This document shows, in pieces, positions 8,792 to 17,557 of a stretch of 64,000 nucleotides of DNA; position 1 is the first letter of the stretch; each line of letters begins with the position of its first letter. The notes beneath the pieces are model-generated. The model did no database searches, was not told where the DNA came from, and saw only the letters and a program-made list of their open reading frames with translations. Source of the DNA: Bdellovibrio sp. GT3. Lineage in GTDB: Bacteria > Bdellovibrionota > Bdellovibrionia > Bdellovibrionales > Bdellovibrionaceae. The stretch spans positions 1,024,001-1,088,000 of the forward strand of contig NZ_JBBNAD010000005.1 of NCBI RefSeq assembly GCF_037996765.1, given 5' to 3'. The translations under genes and the position numbers were made by a program.

Positions 8792-9883
8792 ATGAAAACT
8801 CTGAAGTTAATGGTAGCCGCATTTTCGGCCGTGTTCGGGATGAGCGCATCGGCAGCCAGCAATCAGGAAATCATCAGCCATATTTCCTACAACGTGATCT
8901 CTGCAACATATGTTGAGTTTGCTCATGCAACTGTTTCCTTAAAGCAAGCAGTCGATATTTTCGTTCAAAACCCAAATGAATCCAACTTGGCTCAGGCTCA
9001 GGCTGCTTGGCGTGGCGCTCGCATGCCATGGGAGTCTTCTGAAGCTTTCTTGTTCGGTCCGGTGGATTCTCTTGGAATTGATCCGATGCTGGATACATGG
9101 CCTTTGAATAAGCAGGATCTTGATTCTGTGTTGGCAATCAACACTCCAATCACGACGGATATGATTCGCGGTCTTGGAACAAACCTTCAAGGTTTCCACA
9201 CGATCGAGTATCTGCTGTTCGGTGATGGTATCCGAACTAATTCCAGACCCTTGTCTCAATTCACACAAAGACATTTTGAATACCTTCAAGCAGCAGCCCA
9301 ATTGGAAATGGAGTATGCTGTGGCGTTGGCCAATTCCTGGACAACCAACTACAATCCGGAAGATACAACAACTCCGGGTTATTCTGCCATTTTTGCTCAA
9401 CCAGGTTCAAATAATCCGTTTTACACTTCCGACGCTGCAGTTATGGAAGAGCTTGTGAATGGCATGATCGCCATTGCAGACGAAGTGGCCAACGCAAAAA
9501 TTGCTGAGCCAATGGGTGCTGATATTAGCTCTGCAAATGTGGGTTTGATCGAGTCTCCGTTTTCCTGGAACTCTTTGAATGATTACACCTTCAATATCCG
9601 TTCAATTTACTCAGTTTATACTGGTACCTACAGAACTTCCAAAGGACCTGGAATCAAAGCCATGGTTGAGCGTCACAATCCTCTACTGGCACAACAGATT
9701 GAACAACACATCCTTGCATGCATGCAGTTGATTCAGGCGATCCGTCCTGCGGGCGGCGGTGACATGGGTCAGGCGATATTCACTGTGGATGGTCGTCAAC
9801 GTGCAACTCAGGCGATTCAGGCTTTGAATCAGTTGCAAGCCGTTTTGGAAACACAAGTTTTGCCCTTGGTTGACAAGCAATAG
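8792..9883 (+). CDS. Imelysin family protein (periplasmic iron-regulated type)
   Basis: 363 residues with a signal peptide (MKTLKLMVAAFSAVFGMSASA). It carries the imelysin GxHxxE motif as GFHTIEYLLFG, and typical YVEFAHATVSLKQAV and AWRGARMPWESSEAFLFGPV segments. Imelysins are metal-linked periplasmic or outer-membrane proteins often under Fur control. The ATG at 8792 has AGGAGACG just before it; the frame is open further upstream without support. The stop codon is followed at once by the di-haem gene, a conserved pairing seen in the Pseudomonas IcmP region. Confidence 0.9.
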   Translation: MKTLKLMVAAFSAVFGMSASAASNQEIISHISYNVISATYVEFAHATVSLKQAVDIFVQNPNESNLAQAQAAWRGARMPWESSEAFLFGPVDSLGIDPMLDTWPLNKQDLDSVLAINTPITTDMIRGLGTNLQGFHTIEYLLFGDGIRTNSRPLSQFTQRHFEYLQAAAQLEMEYAVALANSWTTNYNPEDTTTPGYSAIFAQPGSNNPFYTSDAAVMEELVNGMIAIADEVANAKIAEPMGADISSANVGLIESPFSWNSLNDYTFNIRSIYSVYTGTYRTSKGPGIKAMVERHNPLLAQQIEQHILACMQLIQAIRPAGGGDMGQAIFTVDGRQRATQAIQALNQLQAVLETQVLPLVDKQ

Positions 9884-11404
9884 ATGAAAACTCCAGCTCT
9901 GCTATTAACACTTCAATTGTTCATTGGTGGAGCTGCGATTGCCGCTTCAAATTCCCATGCCATCGACATGGATTACGTGCACGCGGTCATGTCGGGTGGT
10001 GATACCACAGTTATTTTTAAGCGAGAGTCCATTCAGGCGTTCAGAAATCCTGCCGCGAATTTGACTGAGGATGAAATCCGACGTCATTTTACCGGTGATG
10101 CTTTGTTTGAAAGAAATTTTTCTGACGATCCTTCGCGCCAGGATCATGGCTTGGGTCCTGTTTTCAACAATACAAACTGCAATGCCTGCCATGCCAAAGA
10201 CGGTCGTGGGGCTCTTCCTGTTTTGCCAATTGGTCAGGAGAAAGTTTTGCTTCGTCAAAACGAGGCGGTTTTCTTAAGAATCAGTATTGAAACGGCAGTA
10301 CCGCAAGCGAAGTCTGCTTCCAATAATTGGGGAGCACCAACTCCGGTACCTGGTTTTTCTGATCAATTGTTTCACTTGGGTTCGCTGGGAGTTCGCCCGG
10401 AAATGCAGGGGGTCGGTCAGGCTCAGGTTTGGATGAGCTATGAAACTTCACAGTTCACATATCCTGACGGATCAGTTGTTGGACTACGCAAACCGATCTT
10501 CACAGTGACTGCTCCGTACGACCAGTATTTTGACTCAGTGACCGGGCAAGTTCGGTCACGATTGTTCGAGAAAGACGTTAAGATGGGTCCTCGTATGGGG
10601 ACGCCGATGATCGGCTTGGGATTGCTTGAGGCGATCAAAGAATCTGACATTCGATCTTTGGCGGCTCGCGATCTGTCGGCGGAAGGAATCTCCGGTCAGG
10701 TTAACATGGTATTTGATATTGAAAAGTCCATGAGAGGTGAGGCGTATCCGGTGTCGTTGGGTCGTTTTGGTTTGAAAAACAACACGCCTTCGGTATTTCA
10801 TCAATCGTTGGGGGCTCTTCGTGGTGATATCGGCGTAACTAATTATGCATTTCCCAATGAAAGCATCGTGGATACACCGCTTTATGAGAAGTTCATGGAG
10901 AACCGTCCACAACTTCCAGCGCCTCAGGCAGCAAATCAGGTTGCCGACGATATAGTTTTTTACTCTCAAACACTGGCTGTTCCTTCCCGTCGCAATGTGG
11001 ATAATCCCGTTGTAATTGAAGGCGCCCGATTGTTTAACCAAACCAGTTGCACGAGCTGCCATCAACCAAGTTTTGTGACGGGACCTCATGCGATCTCGGC
11101 CTTTGCCAATCAAAAGATTTACCCATTCACTGACATGCTACTGCATGACATGGGACCTGGTTTGGCGGATGGTCGCAGAGATTTCGATGCTTCAGGCAAT
11201 CAGTGGAAGACTCGTCCACTATGGGGTATCGGACAAACTCAAACGATCAATCCACGCGCTGGCTTTCTGCATGATGGACGTGCACGCACTCTGGAAGAGG
11301 CCATTCTGTGGCACGGAGGCGAAGCGGAATATTCCAAAACCAAATTTACTCAACTTACCAAGGATCAACGTATCGCTTTGATTCAGTTTTTGAAGTCCTT
11401 ATAA
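9884..11404 (+). CDS. Di-haem cytochrome, DUF1111/thiol-oxidoreductase-like
   Basis: 506 residues with a signal peptide. There are two c-type haem motifs, CNACH (residues 99-103) and CTSCH (389-393), as in the DUF1111 di-haem oxidoreductase-like family related to di-haem peroxidases. It starts with no gap after the imelysin stop (TAG-ATG), so translation is probably coupled. A role in periplasmic redox steps of iron acquisition is inferred from the pairing, not shown. The family name 'thiol oxidoreductase' is historical. Confidence 0.88.
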   Translation: MKTPALLLTLQLFIGGAAIAASNSHAIDMDYVHAVMSGGDTTVIFKRESIQAFRNPAANLTEDEIRRHFTGDALFERNFSDDPSRQDHGLGPVFNNTNCNACHAKDGRGALPVLPIGQEKVLLRQNEAVFLRISIETAVPQAKSASNNWGAPTPVPGFSDQLFHLGSLGVRPEMQGVGQAQVWMSYETSQFTYPDGSVVGLRKPIFTVTAPYDQYFDSVTGQVRSRLFEKDVKMGPRMGTPMIGLGLLEAIKESDIRSLAARDLSAEGISGQVNMVFDIEKSMRGEAYPVSLGRFGLKNNTPSVFHQSLGALRGDIGVTNYAFPNESIVDTPLYEKFMENRPQLPAPQAANQVADDIVFYSQTLAVPSRRNVDNPVVIEGARLFNQTSCTSCHQPSFVTGPHAISAFANQKIYPFTDMLLHDMGPGLADGRRDFDASGNQWKTRPLWGIGQTQTINPRAGFLHDGRARTLEEAILWHGGEAEYSKTKFTQLTKDQRIALIQFLKSL

Positions 11405-11580
11405 TCAAGACTTAGAAACAGTGGAAACCCAGACTCCGAATCAGTTATGATTGACGAAAGCCTCTATTGGGGCTGGGAAGGGGGTGGTCTTATGGTTAAA
11501 ACATGTGACATAACCAAGGCGGAGGTGGCGGCTTCTTAGCCGACTCGACCTTCGCCGAGGAATCGAAAGTATTCCAAACA
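11405..11580 (+). other. Leader-like or small-RNA-like intergenic segment
   Basis: About 175 bases lie between the di-haem gene stop and a strong terminator at 11581. They contain a small stem TGGTTA / TAACCA and a GC-rich CTCGACCTTCGCCGAGG fold. No open frame is convincing. It could be a long 3' UTR or a small RNA ending at the terminator. Confidence 0.3.
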
Positions 11581-11613
11581 AAGGCGGCTCTCAAGGCCGC
11601 CTTTCCTTTTTTC
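11581..11613 (+). terminator. Rho-independent terminator
   Basis: AAGGCGGC / GCCGCCTT form an 8-bp stem with a 7-base loop, followed by TTCCTTTTTT. Confidence 0.85.
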
Positions 11614-11681
11614 AAATCTGGCCCTCGCATTTCAGTTCTTAGCCTCTCTTAAATATACGAAATTCCGATAAATTCACAGCT

Positions 11682-13409
11682 ATGATGGATGATCAAAACG
11701 ACGCAAATGATCTGCCGGATTTTTCCGGACTGATAGACTTTGAGCAAATCGAAGAGGTTTCGCGCGTCTTTTTTGAGGAGTCCAAAGAAATTCTGCAAGG
11801 TCTCGATGCGCAAATCATGAAGCTTGAAGATGCGCCAAATGATATCGAGCAAATCAATGTGTTGTTCCGAAAAGTACATACTATCAAAGGCAGTGTGGGA
11901 TCTGTTCCCGGCGGTCAGTTGCTGGCTTCCCTGTCACACGAATTCGAAGCATTGCTTACGCGTATCAAGCGTGAATCGCAAACAGTCTCCAAGGAATGCA
12001 TCGATTTATTCCTATTGAGTTCGCGTCTGATGAAGCAACTTGCGGATGCCTTGCGTGAAAAGCGTGATTTGTATCCGGAGGAGCTAAGCGAAGTGATCGA
12101 AACAATCACTCGTTACAATGGTTTCCAGTTTTCAGGGGAAGCTCCCAAGAAAACCAAGAAGATCTCCAAGTCATCTGCTCCATCAAGTGATGAGGATGGC
12201 GTTTGGATGTCGACCAAGCAACTGAATGAAATGCTGCGCTTAAGTGGTGAGCTGCTGGTGCTTAAGAATTTTTTCGCAATGATGAATCAGACAGTGAACT
12301 TCCGCATGGAACCGGAACTGTTTGAGCGTCGCCAATCCGATTTTTCACAAAACCTCTCCAAGATCACAGATCAATTCCAGAGCCAGCTTCAGGTAATTCG
12401 CAAGGAAAAGGCCGACGAGAGCTTTCAAGGAATTCCGGTCTTGGTTCGTCAGACTGCGACCGAGCTTAATAAGACAGTGAACCTGGAGATGAACGGTTTG
12501 GACTTTTTCATCGATAAGTCTTTGGCGAAGGACATTTCTGAATCACTGATCCATCTGGTGCGCAACTCCATCGATCACGGTATTGAAGATCAGTTTGAAA
12601 GAACGGTGGCAGGCAAGCCTTCCATTGGACAGTTGTCGATCGAAATCACGGATCGCAGCGGGACCATATATGTTGTCATGAAAGATGACGGTAAAGGTTT
12701 GGATCGCGAGCGCATTCTAAAACGTGCTCTTGCCAATGAACTGATCAGGCCTGAAGACGTCGGTTCTGTTTCTGATGAGGAAATATATAAGTGTATTTTT
12801 GAGCCAGGGTTTTCCACCAAAGAAAAGATCACAACCGTCTCCGGTCGTGGTGTGGGAATGGATGTGGTATCAACCCTGGTTGAAAAATACGGTGGTAGTA
12901 TTTCAATATCAACTCAAAGTGGCTTGGGAACGACCTTTACTCTGGTTTATCCAGCACCGTCGCATATCCTGGTGGAAGCAGCAATGCTGGCGACTTGGAA
13001 TGGTTTCCAAATTGCCGTGCCGTTAACTTCTGTGGCCCATATCACCTCGTGCAGTGGTCTGCAGTTGAATCGCATCGAACATCTTCGCTATTGTCAGTTC
13101 CACAATCAAACAGTGCCGCTACTAAGTTATCAGGAGATTCGTGAAGACAGATTGAATCTGGACGAATCCAAAGTGTCGGCAAGCACTGCTGTTTTTATCA
13201 GAGCAAAAAACTCAATGGTGGCATTGCTGGTGGATCGGGTAGAGGCCCAGACAGATCTTGTGGTTAAGGGATTCGGGAATATCGTTAAAGAGCAAAAGGG
13301 CTTTAAAGGGTTCTCGATTCTTGCAGATGAAAAGGTCACCTATATCATTGATCCTGAACAGTTGCTGGCAATGTTAAAACAGGCTCTACCTATGGAGAAC
13401 GCGGCATGA
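11682..13409 (+). CDS. cheA: CheA-type chemosensory histidine kinase
   Basis: 575 residues in CheA order. The HPt (P1) domain has VHTIKGS with phospho-acceptor His66. A short linker of about 40 residues follows, with no visible P2 CheY-binding domain. Next come the P3 dimerisation helices (~180-270), the HATPase with N-box LVRNSIDHG, DDGKGLD and GRGVGMD, and a C-terminal CheW-like P5 domain. Lack of P2 suggests that it phosphorylates its partner without a docking domain. The ATG overlaps no obvious ribosome site; a CCGATAAA element ends 10 bases upstream. Its stop overlaps the CheW-like gene by 4 bases. Confidence 0.92.
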   Translation: MMDDQNDANDLPDFSGLIDFEQIEEVSRVFFEESKEILQGLDAQIMKLEDAPNDIEQINVLFRKVHTIKGSVGSVPGGQLLASLSHEFEALLTRIKRESQTVSKECIDLFLLSSRLMKQLADALREKRDLYPEELSEVIETITRYNGFQFSGEAPKKTKKISKSSAPSSDEDGVWMSTKQLNEMLRLSGELLVLKNFFAMMNQTVNFRMEPELFERRQSDFSQNLSKITDQFQSQLQVIRKEKADESFQGIPVLVRQTATELNKTVNLEMNGLDFFIDKSLAKDISESLIHLVRNSIDHGIEDQFERTVAGKPSIGQLSIEITDRSGTIYVVMKDDGKGLDRERILKRALANELIRPEDVGSVSDEEIYKCIFEPGFSTKEKITTVSGRGVGMDVVSTLVEKYGGSISISTQSGLGTTFTLVYPAPSHILVEAAMLATWNGFQIAVPLTSVAHITSCSGLQLNRIEHLRYCQFHNQTVPLLSYQEIREDRLNLDESKVSASTAVFIRAKNSMVALLVDRVEAQTDLVVKGFGNIVKEQKGFKGFSILADEKVTYIIDPEQLLAMLKQALPMENAA

Positions 13410-14173
13410 GTGACATCTTCGGCGATGATTTTACATGGGAATTGAAAAAGTACTTCCTGGAATCAACCAGTAAAGATGTTGAGTCATTTATTGATTTGCT
13501 TGATGACTCGACGCTGGCGAAAGTCACGCTCGAGATACGCGAATCCGTCGATTCCTGGCAGATCGATGCCAAAACCAATGAGTTTGCTCAGTTGGAATCC
13601 TGGCTTGCCGACTTTAAAAGCAAAATAGACTCCTTGGACACCGTTGAACAGTTGCGCACCGGACTCGGCTTACTGCTGAAGTATTTAACTGCGCTTTTGA
13701 CGGAAAAAAAGGACAGTGAGGAACTTGTCGCTCGATTCCCGCTGGTTGCGCAAAGCAATCGCGAAGCTTTGTTCCTGCATTGCAAAACCGGAACTCAGGA
13801 ATTTGTTGTTCCGATCGGCAACGTCATTGAGATCAGCGGAGTTCTGCCTGTGTACATACTGCCGGATGCCCAGCCAGGTTTGGCGGGTTTATTGCCGTTC
13901 CGTGGGGATGCGATTCCGGTGATTGATTTGAATTCCTACGGCTTTCATGCCGTGGATTTAAGTAAGTGCTACTATGTCATCTGCGAACATGAAGGCATGC
14001 GCTTTTCATTGAAGGTGACAGAGGCAGACGAGTTAATAAGTTTAAAAGACAGAGATATGCAAAATTTAAGTGATCATCCAACGATGCTTTCGGTGCCTTT
14101 CATCAAACAGTTCTTTGTAAAAGACAAGCACAGCGTGATGGTACTCGACATTGAAAAGTTGGTGGCCGCATGA
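13406..14173 (+). CDS. CheW-like coupling protein with N-terminal helical extension
   Basis: 255 residues. The C-terminal ~140 residues are a CheW domain (FVVPIGNVIEISGV, LLPFRGDAIPVIDL, and a final HSVMVLDIEKLV). The first ~110 residues are an acidic helical extension not found in plain CheW. It starts within the cheA stop (ATGA overlap) and its own stop overlaps the next gene, so all three are coupled. The extension may replace a missing regulatory piece of the array or carry a binding site; this is inference. Confidence 0.85.
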   Translation: MSDIFGDDFTWELKKYFLESTSKDVESFIDLLDDSTLAKVTLEIRESVDSWQIDAKTNEFAQLESWLADFKSKIDSLDTVEQLRTGLGLLLKYLTALLTEKKDSEELVARFPLVAQSNREALFLHCKTGTQEFVVPIGNVIEISGVLPVYILPDAQPGLAGLLPFRGDAIPVIDLNSYGFHAVDLSKCYYVICEHEGMRFSLKVTEADELISLKDRDMQNLSDHPTMLSVPFIKQFFVKDKHSVMVLDIEKLVAA

Positions 14174-15723
14174 ATTCACATTATTTGTATCCAGGTAAGT
14201 ACGCAGCATTTAAAGAAGAGACGATTATTTCAACCCTTCTCGGTTCTTGTGTTGCCGTCGCGATCTTTGATCCGACTACAAAAATTGGCGGGTTGAATCA
14301 CTATCTTTTGCCCGAAGCCCAGTCAGGGGAGCGTGCAAACTCCCGCTATGGAAACTTTGCCATTCAGATGCTTGTGGATGATTGCCTGCGTTTAGGCGCA
14401 AATCGCAGTCAATTGAAAGCAAAGATTTATGGCGGTGGCAACGTTATCAGTGTGTCCTCGCTGGGTGATGCCATTGGCTCCCGAAATATCGAATTCGCTG
14501 AAACAACATTGCGCCAGCTGGGCATTCCGATAGTTGATAAGAATGTCGGTGGCGAATCCGCTCGAACGATCAAGTTTAATACCGCGACGGCGGATGTCTT
14601 GCATAATCAAACCAAAGAAGGCAGCTCGGAAAGTCCAGTGGACGTTTCGGGGTTTAAGCCACTGGCCGTTGCAAAAAGCATTAAGGTGCTGATTGTTGAT
14701 GACTCGGCAACAGTACGTACATTGTTCAGTAAGATATTCACCGCCAGTGGTTTGGAAGTGGTTGGAGCTGCCGCTGATGCCTATCAGGCCCGTGACCTAA
14801 TTGTTAATAAAAAGCCGGACGTGATGACCCTGGACATCGAGATGCCAAAAATGTCCGGTGTAATGTTTCTGGAAAAGATCATGACTCACTTTCCGATTCC
14901 TGTGGTCATGGTTTCGTCATTGGCCAATACAGGTGAAGCGGCCTTGAAGTCATTGAATTTGGGGGCTGTTGAGTTCGTTCACAAGCCGTCACAGTTTGAT
15001 CCTCAAGTTTTAAAGCAATTGGCAGAACAGTTGGTAACCAAGGTTCGTGCTGCAGCTTCAGTAAATGTTATTAAAAAGCTCAAAGAAAATCCAGCACCCG
15101 AAGTTCGGGCTTCAGCGCCGACAGTGGCTTTGCGTCGCGCGGCGGAATTGAAGCTGGTTGTTGTTGGTGGTAATTCAGGAAGTGCCGATGCATTGGAGAA
15201 ATTCATCACCAATCTTGCGGCGGATACACCACCAGTTGTAGTCTCTTGTAGTACTGTTACAAACTTCGTGACGGCCTATATATCTAAGCTAAAGGGTAAT
15301 TCAAAAGTATCTTTGGTAGTGGGTAAAGATGGTGATTTCCTGCGAATGGGACACGTGTATTTCATTCCTTCGGAACATCATGGTAAAATTGCTCCAGGCG
15401 CACAAGGCCCTATGTTGAAATTGGAAAAGGGAGCCCCGGTGGCTTCTCAGTTGCCTTCCAGCAACGTGCTGTTTCAATCAGCTGCAAGTGCCTACGGAAA
15501 AGGTGTTTTCGCCGTCCTTCTTGGGGGATTTGGCACGGACGGCGTAAATGGTTTGACCGAGGTGCAGAAACTCGGGGGTGCGAGTGTTGTTCAGAATCCA
15601 TCTGAGGCTCAGTTTCCGTATGGACCACAAAAAGCCATTGAACTTGGCGTGGCGGATGAGGTACTAAAAGCAGAGGCTTTGGCTGGATACTTAATGCAGT
15701 ATCGTAACCAAAATCTTTACTAA
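14170..15723 (+). CDS. CheD-CheB fusion with degenerate methylesterase site
   Basis: 517 residues in three parts. CheD (about 1-160) keeps its glutamine-deamidase centre: Cys27 in LLGSCV, His44 in GGLNHYLLP, and a Ser/Thr at 21-22. A receiver follows (about 171-290) with DD177-178, acceptor Asp222 in LDIEMPKMSG, and Lys272. The CheB domain is at about 325-515. Its nucleophile motif G-A-S-T-G-G reads G-G-N-S-G-S (333-338), with Asn335 at the Ser position, and the V-Q-H-M-P His motif reads V-S-C-S-T (358-362). Asp457 in FGTDGVNGL remains. The esterase part is therefore probably inactive and may serve as a phospho-dependent regulator of CheD. Confidence 0.88.
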   Translation: MNSHYLYPGKYAAFKEETIISTLLGSCVAVAIFDPTTKIGGLNHYLLPEAQSGERANSRYGNFAIQMLVDDCLRLGANRSQLKAKIYGGGNVISVSSLGDAIGSRNIEFAETTLRQLGIPIVDKNVGGESARTIKFNTATADVLHNQTKEGSSESPVDVSGFKPLAVAKSIKVLIVDDSATVRTLFSKIFTASGLEVVGAAADAYQARDLIVNKKPDVMTLDIEMPKMSGVMFLEKIMTHFPIPVVMVSSLANTGEAALKSLNLGAVEFVHKPSQFDPQVLKQLAEQLVTKVRAAASVNVIKKLKENPAPEVRASAPTVALRRAAELKLVVVGGNSGSADALEKFITNLAADTPPVVVSCSTVTNFVTAYISKLKGNSKVSLVVGKDGDFLRMGHVYFIPSEHHGKIAPGAQGPMLKLEKGAPVASQLPSSNVLFQSAASAYGKGVFAVLLGGFGTDGVNGLTEVQKLGGASVVQNPSEAQFPYGPQKAIELGVADEVLKAEALAGYLMQYRNQNLY

Positions 15724-15746
15724 TACTGTTCCTTTTGAGGTCCGTT

Positions 15747-17129
15747 TTGGAAATTCTAAATTTCGTTTCCGGAGAATTCAAATCCTCCGGAAATCAAAAG
15801 ACATTCTTGAAGCTTTCACCTTTTGATAATTCCGAATTGGCTCGGGTTGCAGAATCCGATGCGATGGATGTAATTCTGTGTTTGCAAAGCTCAAAGAAGG
15901 CGTTGGCCTCTTTCGAAACCTCGACGCGGGAACAGCGCGCAGAACTACTAAATAAGTTAGCGGATTATTTCGAAGTCCATGCCCAGGACATTGCGCTTCG
16001 TGAAGCCCTTCATCAAGGCTTGCCTCAAAAGTTTGTTTTAAAGAACAGTGTAAATGTTGCGATTGCAACTCTGCGTTCCACGGCTGCAAATCTATTGATA
16101 CCATTGCCATCAGATATTGGTGTGAAAGCAACGGGATTGGTGGGAATCGTAACTCCCTGGTCGCTGTCTTTAAGAATGGTGACGGAAAGACTGGCTCCTG
16201 CATTGGCAGCGGGCAATGCCGTGATCGTAAAAGTATCTGAACATTCTCCGATCACTTCTGCCATTCTGGGTGAAGCATTTAAATCCATCGAGTTACCAGC
16301 CGGACTGGTGCAGGTATTAAACGGAGGCGCAGAAGTGGCGCAAGTGATTGCAGGGCATCCTGCAATTCGCGCTGTTTCAGCAGCGGGTAAATCCCAAACC
16401 ATGGAAGCCATTGCGAAAGCGGCCCTGCCACAAATGAAGAAGCTTCAACTCAGTGGTGGAGCAAAAAATGCCGCTATCGTTCTAGGTGATTTTGATTTTA
16501 AAAATCGCATGGCAGAAATAGTGGAACCATTTTTATTGGGACAAGGACAGATGTGCTGGAACTCAACTCGCTTGTTTGTGCTTGAAGCCTTTGCCAAAGA
16601 GTTCAATGAGGAGTTGAAATCGTTCATGTCGTCCTTAAAGCCACTCACCTCTCCTCAAGGTGATTCTGTGTGGACTCCCTTAATCTCCAAAGATCGTGTG
16701 GAGATTTTGCAGCAAAAAACGCAATTTGGAATTTCCGAGCATGGAAAAGTTCTGGCGCAACCAGAGTCCGAGTCATCCGGAAATTTTGTGAAACCAACTT
16801 TTATGTTGGATCTGCCAAATTGCTCCGTGATGCAACAAGATGAATTGTCAGCTCCTTTGTTCTTGGTGACAGCGGTGAAGTACCAGCACGAAGCCGTGAA
16901 ATGGACTAATACGTCTTATCTCGCGCACTCTGCAATTGTTTGGTCCAGCGAAGAAAAGTTCCAAAAGGTTGCGGAGAAACTGGAAGTTGGACATGTATCT
17001 TTGAATACATGGATGAGTCAGATGAACTATCCCGTGGTGGGCATCAAACAATCCAGCTTCGGCGTGATGGATATGTTGTGGAGTGGCCCGTTCTATTCGG
17101 ATGTGAAAAAGTTGACGATGGTGCCATAA
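15747..17129 (+). CDS. Aldehyde dehydrogenase family protein lacking the general base
   Basis: About 461 residues with the ALDH fold: VGIVTPWSLSLRMVTERLAPALAAGNAVIVKVSE for cofactor binding and GQGQMCWNSTRLF with catalytic Cys270. The motif holding the general-base Glu (normally ELGGK) reads QLSGGAK with Gln234, plus a two-residue insertion. Gln234 to Cys270 is 36 residues, matching the usual 34 plus the insertion. Activity may be altered to a thioester-forming or hydrolysis-poor reaction, or lost. TTG at 15747 is preferred (TTTTGAGG just upstream) over TTG at 15735. It follows the chemosensory operon by 23 bases and may be co-transcribed. Confidence 0.82.
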   Translation: MEILNFVSGEFKSSGNQKTFLKLSPFDNSELARVAESDAMDVILCLQSSKKALASFETSTREQRAELLNKLADYFEVHAQDIALREALHQGLPQKFVLKNSVNVAIATLRSTAANLLIPLPSDIGVKATGLVGIVTPWSLSLRMVTERLAPALAAGNAVIVKVSEHSPITSAILGEAFKSIELPAGLVQVLNGGAEVAQVIAGHPAIRAVSAAGKSQTMEAIAKAALPQMKKLQLSGGAKNAAIVLGDFDFKNRMAEIVEPFLLGQGQMCWNSTRLFVLEAFAKEFNEELKSFMSSLKPLTSPQGDSVWTPLISKDRVEILQQKTQFGISEHGKVLAQPESESSGNFVKPTFMLDLPNCSVMQQDELSAPLFLVTAVKYQHEAVKWTNTSYLAHSAIVWSSEEKFQKVAEKLEVGHVSLNTWMSQMNYPVVGIKQSSFGVMDMLWSGPFYSDVKKLTMVP

Positions 17130-17173
17130 CGTCAAATTTGTGACGAAATGGCCTGTCGGATTCTTGGCGCGAT

Positions 17174-17380
17174 TTAGTTCAAAATGTGCGTTCTAGCACG
17201 AGTTTTGACATCACAGTGAGAGCAGAATGCCTCTTCGGTAATCTCAGAAATATTTGGATCAGATACGTGTCGTAGTTCAAGTACAGTGCCGCAAAGTATG
17301 CAATTGTTTTGGGAAATTATAAACTCGCGGTGCTTGGGGCTGTCGGTTTTCTCGAAATAATTTACTTTTGTATCTTCCAT
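17174..17380 (-). CDS. Small zinc-ribbon-like protein
   Basis: 68 residues with two Cys-x-x-Cys pairs, CILCG and CSHCD, about 25 residues apart, the layout of a small zinc ribbon. There is no signal peptide. GATGAGG precedes the ATG at a normal distance. The gene is divergent from the collagen-like lipoprotein, whose promoter lies just to the right. Function unknown; zinc binding is inferred from the cysteine spacing. Confidence 0.7.
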   Translation of the reverse strand: MEDTKVNYFEKTDSPKHREFIISQNNCILCGTVLELRHVSDPNISEITEEAFCSHCDVKTRARTHILN

Positions 17381-17490
17381 GTTGCCTCATCCTTGAGCTG
17401 ATCACCTGCATCCATGCAGGGAAGCATCATGGTGCCAATGCAAGATCCGTTCACAGGCCAAAGTCCGGACGCCGGACAACAAATCCAGCA

Positions 17491-17517
17491 CAAATCAATC
17501 TGCCGTGGTGCCGATAT
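17491..17517 (+). promoter_or_regulatory. Sigma-28 (FliA) type promoter
   Basis: CAAA (17491-17494), 15 bases, then GCCGATAT (17510-17517). The E. coli FliA consensus is TAAA-N15-GCCGATAA, so only two bases differ. It would start transcription near 17524, about 34 bases ahead of the lipoprotein ATG, leaving room for its GGGAG ribosome site. Confidence 0.6.
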
Positions 17518-17557
17518 TGGAAACCGTGAATCCCGGAAGCAAATAACGGGAGTGGAA

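Noticed and set aside
11405-11580. c-di-GMP or other riboswitch before cheA
   Set aside because: None of the conserved core elements I know were found, and a terminator separates the segment from cheA.
11665-11672. CCGATAAA before cheA as a FliA promoter
   Set aside because: The -10 fits, but no TAAA-like element lies 15 bases upstream; the nearest TAAA gives only 10-11 bases. Kept only as a comment in the leaderless-promoter finding.
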